Source: Galaxea fascicularis (lineage: Eukaryota; Cnidaria; Anthozoa; Scleractinia; Euphylliidae). Taken from it: DNA of 64,000 bases. The notes below the pieces were generated by a model. It saw only the letters and a list, made by a program, of their open reading frames with translations, made no database searches and was not told the origin of the DNA. The translations under genes were made by a program, and so were the position numbers. Location of the stretch: positions 20,396,917 to 20,460,916 of the forward strand of contig OX419346.1 in assembly GCA_948470475.1 (NCBI GenBank), given 5' to 3'. Position 1 is the first letter of the stretch. Each line of letters begins with the position of its first letter. Positions 34,501-47,439 of this stretch are shown here, piece after piece.

Positions 34501-37500
34501 GAAACTGCTTGACAAGATGAAAAATAAAATAACTAAGAAACAGGTCTGGCTAGTGAAAAATTTGTTTTGGCTAGGGAATCAAACGTGTGCACTAGCCACT
34601 GGGTTAGTAAGCTGAAAAGTTAGTCTCGACCCCTGCAAGTTGTGAGAACATTGTTCGGATTTCATTTAAGAGAATGTATGGGAAGAATACCTGAATAAGG
34701 TTACAAAAAGAAAAATTGAGAGAATATCTTTCATTTTCAGGTGAAAGAAAAACATCAACCAATCTTTCCAGCCAATGAAATTATCATTACAAGCGTAATT
34801 ACATTCATAAAGAGTTTAGCAGATACATCCAACCTCCCCTGGATAGCACGGCAGGTGTTCAGATCTGAACAAGTCGACTTGGCTGAGATGACTGAGAAAC
34901 TGAGAGAGGCTGTGGAGCATTACACGAGTCTGCCTGAAGAAGAAGCTACACCACAGTCTCCTGGTATCATTCAAGGTAAATTTTAAATTGTTAATTTTTA
35001 TAAATTTATACCCCATCACTTGCCCAGTAACATAACACTAAGTATTTGTGGTCATTCGTTTTTGTTTGTTTGTTTTGCTGTTGTTGCTGTTTTTGATTTA
35101 GGTTGCTTTTTCCTATTTAGACGTAGCTTATTCGGCAGTGATGCAGAATTTATAACAACTTTATTTGCATATACATTTATTTAAATAGTATGTTTACTGT
35201 GAAAATCCAGAAAACAGTGAACCTAGAAATAGTTATGGAATGTTATTGTGTATCAAGTAAAAAGCCAAGTGATTAAACTAAACTGCAAACAGAAACGGTA
35301 ATCAGGTTGTGGTGTCATGTTGCTTCTGATTGGTTGCTGCACAATGAGAAATGATAAAATTAAATCAAAGTGTTCACAGTTTTTTGATTCACACAGTAAC
35401 ATTTTCCTGGCATTTTTTTTTGTCTCAGGCCGAAAACAAAATGAGCATCAGTATCAGAAGATGTGGCAGCACTGGCAGCAACATCAGTTTGTAACTAAAC
35501 CTGACACTCCTCAACAGAAGATCAATGTAAGTAATCTGATTAATGTAAGGCCTACTGTCAGCAAAACATCTGCATTATTATTAATGAAGGGGGCACGGAG
35601 TAAGGCCCAGAGTGTCTCTTGATGTGACGTCAGATTATCCTTGTGTTTCACAAGCAAATACAAATTAATTTGGAAGGCAGTCAGTTAAGGCTTTTTTCTA
35701 GGCACTCCTTCATTGGCAAGATTTATGTGTAGAAATAAGGAGTTCAAAAACTTGATTAAAACCCTAGAATGTAACAACAAAAAGGAAATATAAATTACTC
35801 CATCTTTGGTCTTTGATTTTGGCTTCACCTACACCCTGTAGCTTAATAACCTTTGCTTCTTATACTATTAAATTGACAACAGACATTCGGGCATTTATTT
35901 GAAAGTAGCACTTGGTTAATATTTAACTTTTTTCCTTTCAAGACCATTGAAGAAAGTAGCAGTGGAAACCAGATTCCAAGCGTGACAGATCTCCAGCAGA
36001 GTTTATCTTCACTTCAAGTTCAAGATGCACAAGGTGCCCAAATCACACCCACCCTCCCACTATCACCCCCAGGGGATGCCCAGACACCACCCCTCTTGAC
36101 AAACCAGCCCCCTGCACTGTCACCCTCACAAGTTCTCCCCACCCCACCACCCTCGATTGAAAATTCGCCAATAGCATCTTCAAAGGACATAAATGCTGAA
36201 ATCATGACCAATGACGACACTGCTGGTGAGTTAATGTTACATTTGTTAAACTGTTATTAGTATTTTTATAAAATAATAGTGTACAATCTTGTTGTTCCAA
36301 TGGACAGTTTTCCATGAATTTTTATCTATTTTGTCTGTTAATTTGTAACATTTAGTGAATGGTCTGTAAATTATTTACAATGTTTCCAGGTTCAAGAAGG
36401 TACAAAGAGAGTAGAGTCGATTATTTATAGGTGCCCAATTAAAAGGTTTGTCTCCAATACATGTGTCGGTGCTTCAGTGTAATCATGATATTTTTTCATC
36501 AACACCTGTCTGTCAAATTGGCTTTCCTGAAGCATTTGTTAATTCCCTCACCATCAACCATTCTAATCAGAAGAAACCAACTATATCTTACTTGAATCTG
36601 TTCTCAGGGGAAGAAGAGTCTGCTATCAAAGGTGTTGTCCCAGACATTCCCAAGCAAGTCTTGGACATAACTTATTATCGTCTTCAGTCAGGAAACATGA
36701 TAGACACAATTTATCAAGTCCTTACGAAGGCCGAGATCACTATTGACATGTCAATAGAGGATGAACATCTTCCAGAACGACTTCCCTTGGCACTTCTTTA
36801 CCGGAAAGTTCGACAATCTGTCTATGGAATCCTCTTTGACTTGGCAGCTAAAAAGAAGGATGATAAATTTGATGCGAGCTCATTAGCGGTCAAAGAGTGG
36901 TGTGTTTATGGTGGACGGCGACTGAATGATCCTGATCTTGTTGAACCAGTAGTTCTTGACTGGGACGTACCACCAGTTGATAAGCTTTGGTTCAGTAAAG
37001 GAGCAACAGCAGACAGTAACAGGCTCAAGGCTTTTCTGTCTTGCATGATGAGCAATACGCCAAGCATGACGCAAACCGTCATTGTTCCCAAGAGACTTGT
37101 GATTCTTTGTTGCATTCTCAGGTGAGTCATATTTTCGGTAGTGTTCTCGTGGTTACATGTAAATTGTAGCAGGAGAAACTGTCAAACCTATATCAAACAG
37201 TTATTCAGCCAATTCAGAATTTTTCTGCATTCCTTTCCCACTAGAAAACATTCAATGCCTATGGAAGAACTTGGAAATTTTATAGTATAAAATTTATCTG
37301 TGTTGTGGAAGTTTTTTAATCCATTTGATTTTCAAGTTTAATCCCAGTCAGGGTAGTACCACAACTTGTCATCCTCAATAATATATCATTCCAAGAAAGT
37401 GATCAGTGTAGTAGAGATTATTGCTGGTCTGATGGGTTTCTTTATGCCTTTTTCCATATGAACATTATGATTGCCACATTGTTGCAGTCACTGCGATCAA

Positions 37501-39970
37501 AAAAGAGAGATTGCTGCAAAAACCAAAATTCAGCAATCAATATAATTTGCATGTCCGCTGAAATAAAGGCCATTTGAGAAATTTTGACCGATATGATCGC
37601 CATGATCGTCGAGATAGGAATTTTTCTATCTCAGCGATTGCAGCAATCGCAGTCACTGCAATTGAGGAAAGCATTTTTTGGTGATTGCAGCAATCATAAG
37701 AAAACCAGGCATTAGACTGCAGTGTTTCAGATAAGAGAGCAGGGCTGTCACTAATTTTTTAAGCAGGTGGGGATATACAAAATATAGCCAGGGATTTGAG
37801 TTGCTGTAGTGAAGTCAACATGCTGGTTTTATATCATAGTAGCCAGGGATATACTTCATAATACGAGGGGAAAATCCCCGGCCCTTAATGAGAATCCTGG
37901 AGAGGAGTCTCGGTCCAAAACCCCACCAAAGCTGGCTTTGTGACTTGAAACTCAATGATGAATTGAAGATTTAGAGAGATGCATCCCACTACCCAGACAC
38001 AGCCGTAGAACACTGTACTGAAGGATTCATTTTTCAAAACCTTGTTCGGTGTCTTCTACTTAATTATTTTCTTCCTTTCCCAGGTACCTTACTGCACATG
38101 GACGCATTGTATTAGCGCCTCGTGAACTAGATGCCTTCCTTGCTCAAGCACTCTCCCCTCATTTAACAGCAGAATGCAATGCCTCAAACTTGCGAGAAAT
38201 CAAACTCAAGCGAGTTGATGCACGTGCTGTCCAACTTGCTTCAATCTTTATGAGTGGTGTTCAGGCTGCTATTTTTGCAAATGATGCTTGTGCTGTTCCA
38301 ATTCCATGGGAGTTGGTTTGTCCTTGGAATTACTTTGATGGGAAGTTATTCCACAGCAAATACCTCATGGCTGCCGAGAATGCCACACTTATTGAATTGT
38401 GCGATGGAAAGGTTTGACCTCAGTTTGACTTTTTTCCTGATAGTCCTAAATAGTGCTGCTCTACAACCCCATTATGGACATAGCAAATGAAATTGCAATA
38501 ATTAATTTTTTATATAATAATAATGTATTGTCACATAATGCTGCCATCACCAACATTTGCATTTTGCCTGCGATGACATGAAATGCCTAAATTGCAGTAT
38601 TTCAATAAATGGAATGTCCACATCAAATCAAGTTACTTTTGCGATGATTCACCCTTTGATTCCCAGAACTGATTAGCATGTAACTTCTCTGTGTAATATA
38701 AATACATTGTCCAGAGGGTGTTTCCTTGATACAACCCCAAATTCTCTGAACTAATGTATAAGGAACTGTATAGCAGCTAGAAAGGAGAATTAATAGTCAG
38801 ATCTTGTGAGATAAAGGGTTCAATTTAGTAACACTTCAATTTTAGTGACACTTCAACTTTGCAAAATTATGTGTTCCAAAATGTAATGTAATAAGTCACC
38901 ATTACGTATCGTTAGGGTAGCATGCTATGTGTTACTCATTTCTATGCTTGTTTCTTCAGGCTGGACGGGTGGAGAAGCTTCAGCGCATGAGATGGTGTAT
39001 TACAGAAGGACTACAGTCGGAATTCAGTGCTGGTGGAGTGCCTCCTGGTGTGGTACCAAGATTTCCTGGTCAACATGGTGATGGTCTTCTCCCCACCCCT
39101 GTGCCGTTCCCGTTTGGTCCAGTACCACCTGCACTCCAGAGTGTCACAATGCCAAATGCTGCATTCTTCCCAGCTGGAGCCAACATTCCTCAAATGCAAG
39201 GCAGAGGGATGAATGCAAGGCGAGGGCGTGGTCCAAACAGCAGGCAGCCTGTATCAGGTCTGGGTGGTCAGTTAGAGGTGGCTGGGGTACCTATTGCACG
39301 ATGGGGCGGAAACAAAGCTGGGCGTGGTTACAGTGACAAGGAACGCATTGTTGTTGGAGGTCCTTCAAGTGTGGAGATGGGACGGCCAAATAGGCGGGGG
39401 CGTGGGTATACCCCACGGGGCAGACGCGGTGTAAGTTCTGTGGGGCGAAATGTGTCCTGGGCAGTTGATGTTGATAAAGAGTATGACAGAAGCATCGGTT
39501 ACATTGATCAATCAGTGAAGCCTAAGAAAAAATCAACCAATATTAGCCAAGTGCGAGAAGGGGGTGATGGGGGTGATGATATCACAATGATGGCTCGAGG
39601 ACGTGGTGATGGAGGTAATGACACTGAAAACTTGGCAACTGATGGCATTGGCGGTGGTGTCCCCTTACAGGGTGGCATTCAGTCTCACCCTATTCCTGGA
39701 CAGATTACCATCATGCCCCATTCAGCACAAATGCAGTTTAATGGTCAGCCGTATGGTCTCCCAACACAAGACATACCCCAGATGCCTGTACCAACGGGTC
39801 TGGACAAGGCACCTGGTGACATACCAGCAGGATTAGCGAGGGGGAGAGGTGTGAGTGTTGGCATGGGCGGTGAAGTGCCCCCTTACCTTGTACCTGTCGG
39901 AATGGTTGATGCTGGCAGCAAAGGAAGAGGATGGTGGTGGGAAAAACAGCAACAACAGCCGCCATCATGA
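31526..39970 (+). CDS. FAM120: FAM120-family protein (constitutive coactivator of PPAR-gamma-like)
   Basis: Seven exons join in frame: 31526-32302, 34741-34975, 35429-35526, 35943-36225, 36608-37121, 38084-38411, 38960-39970. They give 1081 residues, close to the about 1,100 of vertebrate FAM120A. The start MGIQGLQEYV, the LLVDTRSCLKHLYG and TDWVCGGQW blocks and the FYWNLLGPDHPLA segment (residues 244-256) are diagnostic of the family. Residues 1 to about 260 form an XPG-N/PIN-like domain; D43, an FDG motif at 89-91 and D181 are conserved acidic positions of the type used by FEN1 nucleases. The middle is Pro-rich (exon 4). The last exon is rich in RG/RGR (for example GRGMNARRGRGPNS), typical of RNA binding. 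Family members bind RNA and act in stress signalling and Argonaute-linked control. Which of the vertebrate A, B or C forms is nearest cannot be decided, so the symbol is generic. Confidence 0.93.
32415..32535. repeat. Foldback in FAM120 intron 1
   Basis: TAGAATACCCGGCCACT (near 32427) is inverted as AGTGGCCGGGTATTCTGA (near 32514). A TTA/TTC-rich microsatellite precedes it (32330-32400). Confidence 0.75.
33847..34635. mobile_element. 789-bp hAT-like non-autonomous transposon
   Basis: The ends CAGGGCTCGAGACTAAC (33847-33862 plus) and GTTAGTCTCGACCCCTG (34619-34635) are inverted repeats with one or two mismatches. Both flanks are CAAGT (33842-33846 and 34636-34640), a 5-bp target duplication. 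Subterminal CTAGCC/GGCTAGT motifs repeat at both ends. CAGGG starts are typical of hAT elements, though their usual duplication is 8 bp. No transposase is present. It lies in intron 1 of FAM120. Confidence 0.85.
38670..38812. repeat. Dispersed repeat family A, copy 3
   Basis: Shorter copy with TAACTTCTCTGTG, ATACATTGTCCAG, CCCCAAATTCTCTGAAC and AACTGTATAGCAGCTAG. It lies in the last intron of the FAM120 gene. Confidence 0.7.
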
Positions 39971-41215
39971 AGTTTAGATGATACAATGAGCTGGTCTGAC
40001 TCATTTTTGGATTTTATGGAGAGATTGATCACTGCTATAAATGTCTACTATCAGTCAACTTTCAAATTTCCCAAAATTGTATCTGTTATTTGAGATGTTT
40101 TGATATGGCAGTAATGGTTTAAATGTAGCTGTTACAGAATTATGATCATAGTGCTGCAATCTCTGGTGGATTTTGCTCTTGAAAATGTTCAAAACAACTT
40201 CAGTGTGTTGTTTATTAAAAAATGTAAGTTGGTTTTTAAAATGTGATCATCATTCTTTAATTTAGTCACAGAATTAGGGTTAAGTCTTCTGATTTGTAAA
40301 GTTTGGCTTAGTTAAGATTTAATTTTTCTCAAGGTTTTGCTAAATCAACCCTACGTTTAACCATTCCTCATTCACCTTGAAATGCTCAGCTTAAACCTAT
40401 TTCAGCAAATTGGACTCCAGTTTGGTGGCTTAATGTTGTTGTTATATGATTGAATGGAAGTTAAAGAATTTTACAATCAAAAGCCAACATGTATTATTGT
40501 CCAAGCCTTTGCCCTGATTGCTGTGCTGATATTCAGATATGGAACACAAGCCTGGAAATAACAGGCGGTCATCGGACAAATGTCTGGTGAATTAATTTCA
40601 GGCTTTGACCGGCAAAAGCTTAGCCTGGTCAGACACTCGCACCAGGGATTTCTGACCAGGCTGTTGTCTTGTCCGGCCAAAACTTGACCTTTGCCTGACA
40701 AATAACCTGCGTATGGACAACAATAAAATTATGATTTGCAGGCTTGGAACATTTAGAATATAGAATGTTTTTGTTGCTCTTTGTGGAATTAATTGTAGAT
40801 AATTGAATTTCAATTGGCATTTTTGTGAGGGTTTAATTGTTATGTTGTTTCCCATTATATCATAAATATTGAAAAGGATAATTTCCAGTCAGAAATTTCT
40901 CTGGAAATGAAAGGTCATGCGTGTTTTCACAAAAAAAAGTTGATTTCCAAGCTAGCCTTTGAGGGGGAAGTCTTTCATATCTTTCTTTCTTTCTTTCAAG
41001 CACTTTGGATTTCATTATGTGGTGTTTGAAAACTTTGACTTGTGGAGACATTAAGCAATGAATGTGGCGGTGATTTGTAAAGTGTTGTAAGAAGTTAAGG
41101 GTTTTCGTTTTCATTAGTATTTCAGGACTCGAGTAAAAGATTGGTTATGAGAGAAGCTTTTTTAAGTAATATACTTGATAGGTAACTGTAAGTTTATCAT
41201 TAAGCTTTCAATAAA
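39971..41215 (+). other. Probable 3' UTR of the FAM120 gene
   Basis: No supported gene follows the FAM120 stop codon. AATAAA occurs at 40722-40727 and again at 41210-41215; either could end the transcript. The stretch is AT-rich, and the short open frames in it show no family resemblance. Confidence 0.4.
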
Positions 41216-44027
41216 TTGATGCTGCTTGTCGGCTTTCTTTCTATGACAGTATGTGTTATGTTTATATTGGACCAGCACAGTGATTTGGACAAGTCATGAG
41301 AATGTGGGTTATGGCCAGAAAAATCTCGACTCGAAAGAAGAGTAATGGTGCAGAATTGGAATTGCCGCAGAGGGGTGGAAGGGAAGGGGGGTGTGCAAAC
41401 CAAAAATCCTATCCTATGTGGGGGAGGATGGGGGTTAATTATTTTCTGGAGCTATACATCGCCTTTGTTTGGGTTTCAGCAAAAAGCAAGTTGTCAGCTA
41501 ATTTTCTAAATTCATTTACTAAATTCATGCCTTCAAAACAGAAATATAATTAAGATTAAGATCCACTCCTCTTCATCTGTAAATACTTTAAAGAGTTCTT
41601 TATATAAACAAATTAAATTAAGGCTAAATGACCAGCAGCCGGTCAAAGTTGTAAAAACATTAATGACCGGCAGTCTGATATTTCCTTGACAAGTTCAGCA
41701 AACTTGAGTTAAACTATGACATTTTCTGCAAATGACTGCACTTACAGACTTAACTATCGAAGTAACAATTAAGAAAACGATGTAGTTTTAATGATAAACT
41801 ATCAAAATACCAGTTGTTTAGATGACCGGCAGCCGGCCATAATCTTCAAGCCTAATACAAACGTCCATATTCCTCAACTCCTAGCCCTAACCCTCAACCT
41901 AAATCATACTTTATCTGAGCCCCATAGTACCAAGTCTAAAGATAACAAGGCCCTTGAAAGGAAACTCAAGTCGGACTGCCGACCATAACAGTGATTTAAC
42001 GCCGGTTCCGGAATTAATGACAGGCTGTTGGTCATTTAAACACTTCGTTAAATTAAGTCAGCTTGGGAACAGAATCTTTGCTCCTTTTCTTGAATAATTA
42101 TAAATTTAAGATTTTGTAGTATGGTGTATTTATCTTTTAGTTTCGCTTTTAATATCTTAATTTCTCATGTATCGTTTTTCTCTTGTTATGATAATTCTAA
42201 ATAAGAGGGCCACAAGTTTATTAGTCAGACGACTATTTGGTGTTACCCTCTATAAATAAAGTTTGATTGATTGATTGATTGATTGAAAATAACCACAGCC
42301 CCATGTTCAGGTTGTGGTGAAATCTTTTTGATCAGTAGCACAATCACCATACCCATTCTGGTAACATACCCGAAAAAAATTTTTTTTTTAATTTGTGGCA
42401 AAATCACTTCTTTAGCTTTGTTTCATGCTCAAACTCTTTTTCTATCAACTTCTTTACTCTTTCCCTTATTTACTGCCTCGTTTTTTCCATCTTCTAGGCA
42501 ATTTTCTTTTCTACTCTTTTTGTGAGCCCGCTTAAGCTGTTTGCTGTTTCCATGTTTGCTGAACACGTGCTTTCCTAAGTCGGCGTTTCTCTCTAGCAGC
42601 TGCAGCCCTCTTCTCTCTATTTGTCTCGTTGTACTTTTGGTTCTTTTGTTTATTCTTTTCGTTCTGTTTTCTTCTCCATTCTTCGATTCGAGAGAGCTTT
42701 TCTGGCTTGTTTTAATTTCGAACTCATACGCGGTATTTACGGATTCCTCAATTCCCAATAAATCAAATCCCCTGAAAAATGTCTCAGACCTCCCCTATAA
42801 CATTTCATGAAAGGTTACTAAGCTTTTTCTTCGACATGAAAGCATTGGCATCTTTACGAAGCAAATTGCGGATGGCTTCTTCGCCCCGCTTTCAATATGG
42901 CGTCAGCTTTGCAGAAAACGTGACGACTGAGTCGGAAAGTAATATTATAGCCGTCTTTAGAGCTTTGAAGACGAAATTATGGCAATAACAAGAGAAACTT
43001 ATGAGCATTCAGATTTGCTCGGTTCTAGAACCTGGTTGTACCTTGTTTGGATCATGACGGTCAAGAAGAAGGTGAGTTTTGGAAAAATGCTATCGCGTAA
43101 TCGTGTTTCAATAAAGCGTGACGACTTTTTTGAGTTATTATTTCTCCGTTTTTAGTCGATGATTGTGACTGATTTTTTCCAATGTTAAAATACAGCATAT
43201 GAGCATTCAGTTGATATGTTTTTATTCCCACAGATATAAACTTCAGCCCTACCGTGAACAACAACTTGGTGAACGGCTAACTTCTACAACGCAGCGTTAC
43301 AGGAAGCATATTCAAGAATGATGATTCCTTTTAATGTGTTTTAATAAACTTGAAATGTTGTAGTTTTGCTCAAATGTAGTGTATATTGTGTGTTTGCACT
43401 GGCTATAATTCGTTTGTCCATGGGAGCTTCCTTTTTTGTTAAAAATGTTTTTGAAAATTATTACCATGAAGATTGTGTTACGCGTTACATGCAAAATTTG
43501 CTTATTTTCCCACCTTTTCCCGTTATTTTCTCAAATCTAATAATGTGGTTTACCATTTTTACACCTTTCTAGTAACAAACAAAGTGTACTTTAGCTTTAA
43601 GCAAAAATCTGGCTTTATTGAAGCCATTAAACAGAAAAAATCAGTGAAAGTTTACCTACCACCCCCAAATGGGTATGGTGATTGTGCTACTGATCTTTAC
43701 ATAGTTTTCGCTCTGTTTCATCCAAACAGTGTAAGCTGCTTTTGAAACACGCATAAGTGATAATGTGTTCACATTATTTCGAAAAAGAAATTCAGTACGA
43801 GCTAAATCTACTCCAACGAATTTTGCAGTGGGTTTTCCATTCCATTCCTGTTTTGTTTTTTCTTTCAGACTTAACAGTGAAGTTCTAAGTTGTCATAGTG
43901 TAAAAATTATATTTCTTTCCAGCATCATTCTCTGGATTGACGTCAGTTTATAGACCGAAAAATGTCTTTCAGTTGTTTTTGAAGATGTGCTACAACAACC
44001 ATGCCTGGGCAGACCATATTGTCCACA
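41216..44027. other. Region without a supported gene
   Basis: Apart from the LINE tail I see no gene. A strongly basic, Lys/Arg-rich stretch on the minus strand (42429-42758) reads in fragments across two frames and might be a decayed coding region. GGAAGGGGGG-type repeats occur near 41360. Confidence 0.5.
42120..42288 (+). repeat. LINE 3' tail with ATTG microsatellite
   Basis: Ends CCTCTATAAATAAAGTTTG followed by five GATT units. The design is that of a LINE 3' end; no reverse-transcriptase sequence is attached. Confidence 0.5.
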
Positions 44028-44727
44028 TCATCGCCACAGAAGTGAGGTCTGTTGTCCATCATCCTTTACAACAGCATTCAGATCACGGCCTTCAAGATTG
44101 GTCTTGTATGAAAGAAGTTTCAGTAAAAGCTTTGCAATTTCATCAAGCTTTTTAAATCCTCTTTTCTGTACGCCTTGTAAGACCTCCTTCGATCTCATTG
44201 GTGCCATTCTTCTGCCTTCCATTCCGATGATCTTACTACCTAACAACTGGATATAAGTTTTTGTCTCGGTTTCCTCATGTAAATCATGCTCTTGAATTTC
44301 CTTCACACTTACAAAAATCCTAAAGCAGTTGATACAAGCACGTTTCAAAGTCTCCAAGACAAGCGCAGAAACCAGATCTATTTCTTGATCGCATATCAGG
44401 TCTTCCACGAAGTTTTCGCACTTACCAAAGATGGACTCCATTTGATACTCGTGGGCAAAGTCCAAAATGCCTCTCCAGGTTTCCTTTGTGATCGGTCGTT
44501 CGTTTGAGGGTGGATAAACCATCAACAGCACAGCTTCCACGCTTGCAGCTTCCCTTTGACGTGAACATTTTCTCGAAAACTGGGGACCACAGGGCCAGAA
44601 CATTTCGATGTACATGGGATTTCTTGTCCTCGACCACTATAACAAGATCGCTCATTTTCCACGGTTTTGAGAAGTTTAGGTCTGTAACCGGCTCTTCAGT
44701 TCTTTTTCGCTTCGATGCAGTAGCCAT
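44028..44727 (-). pseudogene. BTB/POZ-domain gene broken by a frame-disrupting deletion
   Basis: From ATG at 44727 the minus strand reads a basic leader and the first half of a BTB domain: MSDLVIVVEDKKSHVHRNVLAL, then WSPVFEKMFTS. Such proteins usually continue FxE...IPLPGK before the next helix. Here that stretch is missing and the frame changes near 44556; the +1 frame then gives EAASVEAVLLMVYPPSNERP and the rest of the BTB domain through KCENFVEDL, ending at a stop at 44028. The loss is some tens of bases and not a multiple of three. A C-terminal part of about 90 residues has no recognised domain. BTB proteins of this kind act as substrate adaptors of Cullin-3 ligases. It could be a pseudogene, an individual null allele or an assembly error. 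No introns are seen. Confidence 0.75.
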
Positions 44728-44869
44728 TTCTCCTTTTCACGACAACACCTCAGCGCTTTCGAACAAATCATCGTCAACAAAAGAGCTTGAAATCGACAAA
44801 ATCGACTGCAAAATCGACAATGGCGGACGGACATACGATTTCCCGCGCATTTCGCTAAGATGTAATTGA

Positions 44870-47130
44870 GAAGGACTGGTGTCTACGGCGCTCTTTTTCG
44901 CCCTAGTCTTCCTCGGGCAAGTTAAAATTCTTAGAAAAGGGTAAATGGTACAGAGCTTTTTTAATCATTCTAAACTTTATTAGCCACGAAACAAAGATCT
45001 TACAATCCTGTAATACATAAGTACAATCCAAGAAGAAAAAAAAGACAGCGAATTTCACAAAAATATATTCCACATCGGTCGCGCAAGCTGGATCAGTCCC
45101 TCCCTTAAGGTTGGACTTAAAGTGAATTGGAGTGACATTTTAAGGAGTTTCAAAGAGGAATCGAAATGTAAAAAATGTTTTGAAACACCACCAGGCAGTT
45201 GAGACCCCACAAAGACACTGCAGGTTGTCCGGGAGCTGTTTGCTGTCGGTCCACTAATTTCTAACTTCAATTTCCAATTTTCAACCTTCACTAAATCTTC
45301 AATATTTCCCATTTTCCTAAATTTAACTCATCCTTTGAGGAAAACTATCACTTCCCAAATACACCCAAAAATCAACCTAAAATTCACAAAATATCCTACA
45401 ACATAGCTTCGTGGGATGAGCATAGGGATTTTTAATTGCTTGAAACACGAACGCGATATCAACGTTAAATCCGGGCCATGTGAAGCGACTAAAAACGATG
45501 TTTAGGATACGATTTGAACGATTAAAACCAAAAGACGACATTAATTTCGACAAACAAATCTCAGTGCTTCTGGCTGCCACAAAAGGTGTAAAATTGAAAA
45601 GTGCAGAGGGCAGAAGTTCCGAGATAATATTTATCAGAGTAGTTCGATCACTATGTGAAGTTAATGTCTAAGTTTTTGTAGTTTTAGGGAAATTGAATTC
45701 GATACCTCAAGTTTCACTGATCTCCATTTGTTATATGTCATCAGTTCACGTGGGCGGCTTTCGGACGTGCGGGAACGTTTGTCAGATTATCATGAGATAA
45801 TGGCCGGTATCACGTCTTGTTAAAAACACGTTGTTTAAGAACCCCGCCCAGTTAAAAAGGTGGTAAAGGTGTCTAGATCACGTTTCACGGAGAATAAAAC
45901 GGTCTTTTCACAGTTCACGAAAAACGGTTCACGGCGAATTAAACATTTATTACTCGTTTCACGGAAAATCACGCTTCATGGCTCTTTAGAAATCACAATT
46001 CATTAGGAAAAAATCAGCTACTTCGCATTTCATGAAAAAAAGGGCCGATCACGAGTCACGAAAGTACCGTTCACCACCCTCAGTTAAATAACTTGAAAAC
46101 ACAGTTCACGAAAAACGGTTCACGGCGAATTAAACATTTATTTCTCGTTTCACGGAAAATCACGCTTCATGGCCTTTAGAAATCACAATTCATTAGGAAA
46201 AATCAGCTACTTCGCATTTCATGGAAAAAAAGGGCCGATCACGAGTCACCCTCAGTTAAATAACTTGAAAAAAAAAAGAGACTTAACAAATTGGTTTGTT
46301 TAAGTGCGCGCACCCAGTCGCGATTGATGGCGCGCTTTCTGCGAGAATTCTGTAAAGCGTACTTTTTAAGTGGCATTATTGAGACCCATGAGTCTAGGAT
46401 AATGTGTATTTCATTTTCGATTCACGGTCTTTTGAAGAGGAAAACAGTGAATATATGCTCGAAATTTCAAATCAGAAGGAACCATTTCCTCTTAATACGT
46501 GGGCGAACAATCATGATAGAAAATATAAGGCACTTTGCTGAGATAACTAAGTGGGTTGCCGGTTGAAGGAAGTTAACGAACTTACGAAGAGCATTCAAAG
46601 AAATTCCGGTTCGTATCGTGACATCAACCGATCAGTAATTTAGCAGGCACGTTCGCAGGTTGTCGCCATGTAAATATTTCCGAAGCGATAAGTGGTTAAA
46701 GCTGGTTTAGTGGCAGCCTTTGACATATACTGGCTATCTTTAAAATGCGCACCTCACACTGGACTCAATTAGGCATTTTGGAATCATTGTTTGGGGGGTA
46801 GGGAGGGGGGCAGTAAGGTAGAGACATTTTTGGACGTCTGTGCAGGACGTTAGTTGGGGTGTCCCGTCTCACAGTACTGGTGTGGGACGTTAACCCACAC
46901 ACTGATCGGAATGAGTAGGGGACGTAGTGTCCGGTGTGATGGTCTAAAACTTGTTCTGTTCTGGGGGCACCTGTGTTGATCCTAATATTCATTCAAATAA
47001 TATTGTAAACTGCGTGGCTGCAATTTGCGCCTAAAAAGCAGTCTGGCAAAGTCCCCCATAAAGTGTTGTAAAGCGCTTTGAGCCCTTTGGATAAAAGCGC
47101 TATATAAATCCTCATCATTATCATTATCAT
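44870..47130. other. Intergenic, repeat-rich
   Basis: No supported gene. It contains the TTCACG duplication listed separately, and near 47040-47120 a SINE-tail-like block (AAGCGCTTTGAGC ... GATAAAAGCGCTATATAAAT) followed by CATTAT repeats. Confidence 0.5.
45907..46275. repeat. Tandem duplication of a TTCACG-rich 191-bp unit
   Basis: CAGTTCACGAAAAACGGTTC and the following 130 bp at 45911 recur at 46102 with few differences. Inside each copy TCACG and TTCACGG are repeated many times. No coding capacity. Confidence 0.85.
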
Positions 47131-47439
47131 TATCCCTTTACATCCCAATAATGACTAGCATCTAACCTCTCCTTACCAAATACAGGAAATGCGAGTACAA
47201 GAAATGCTCACCAGGAATAAGTTTTGTTAATTAACATTCACACAAATTCTCCCTACATGAAACATGAAATATGTGCGAACTGTAAGGAGAATTCATATGT
47301 TGATATTCGGGATTCATGAATTAAAGGATTCATTCATGAATTAAAGGGTCTGGATGAAATCCTAACAACTCCAGAGGGCAATACTTGCGTAAATGTGGAT
47401 GATATATATGAAATAAATCAGATATGAACTGCGGATGTG

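Noticed and set aside
42429..42758. Very basic minus-strand open frame
   Set aside because: Low-complexity Lys/Arg/Glu content, and the plausible reading switches frame; not enough to call a gene.
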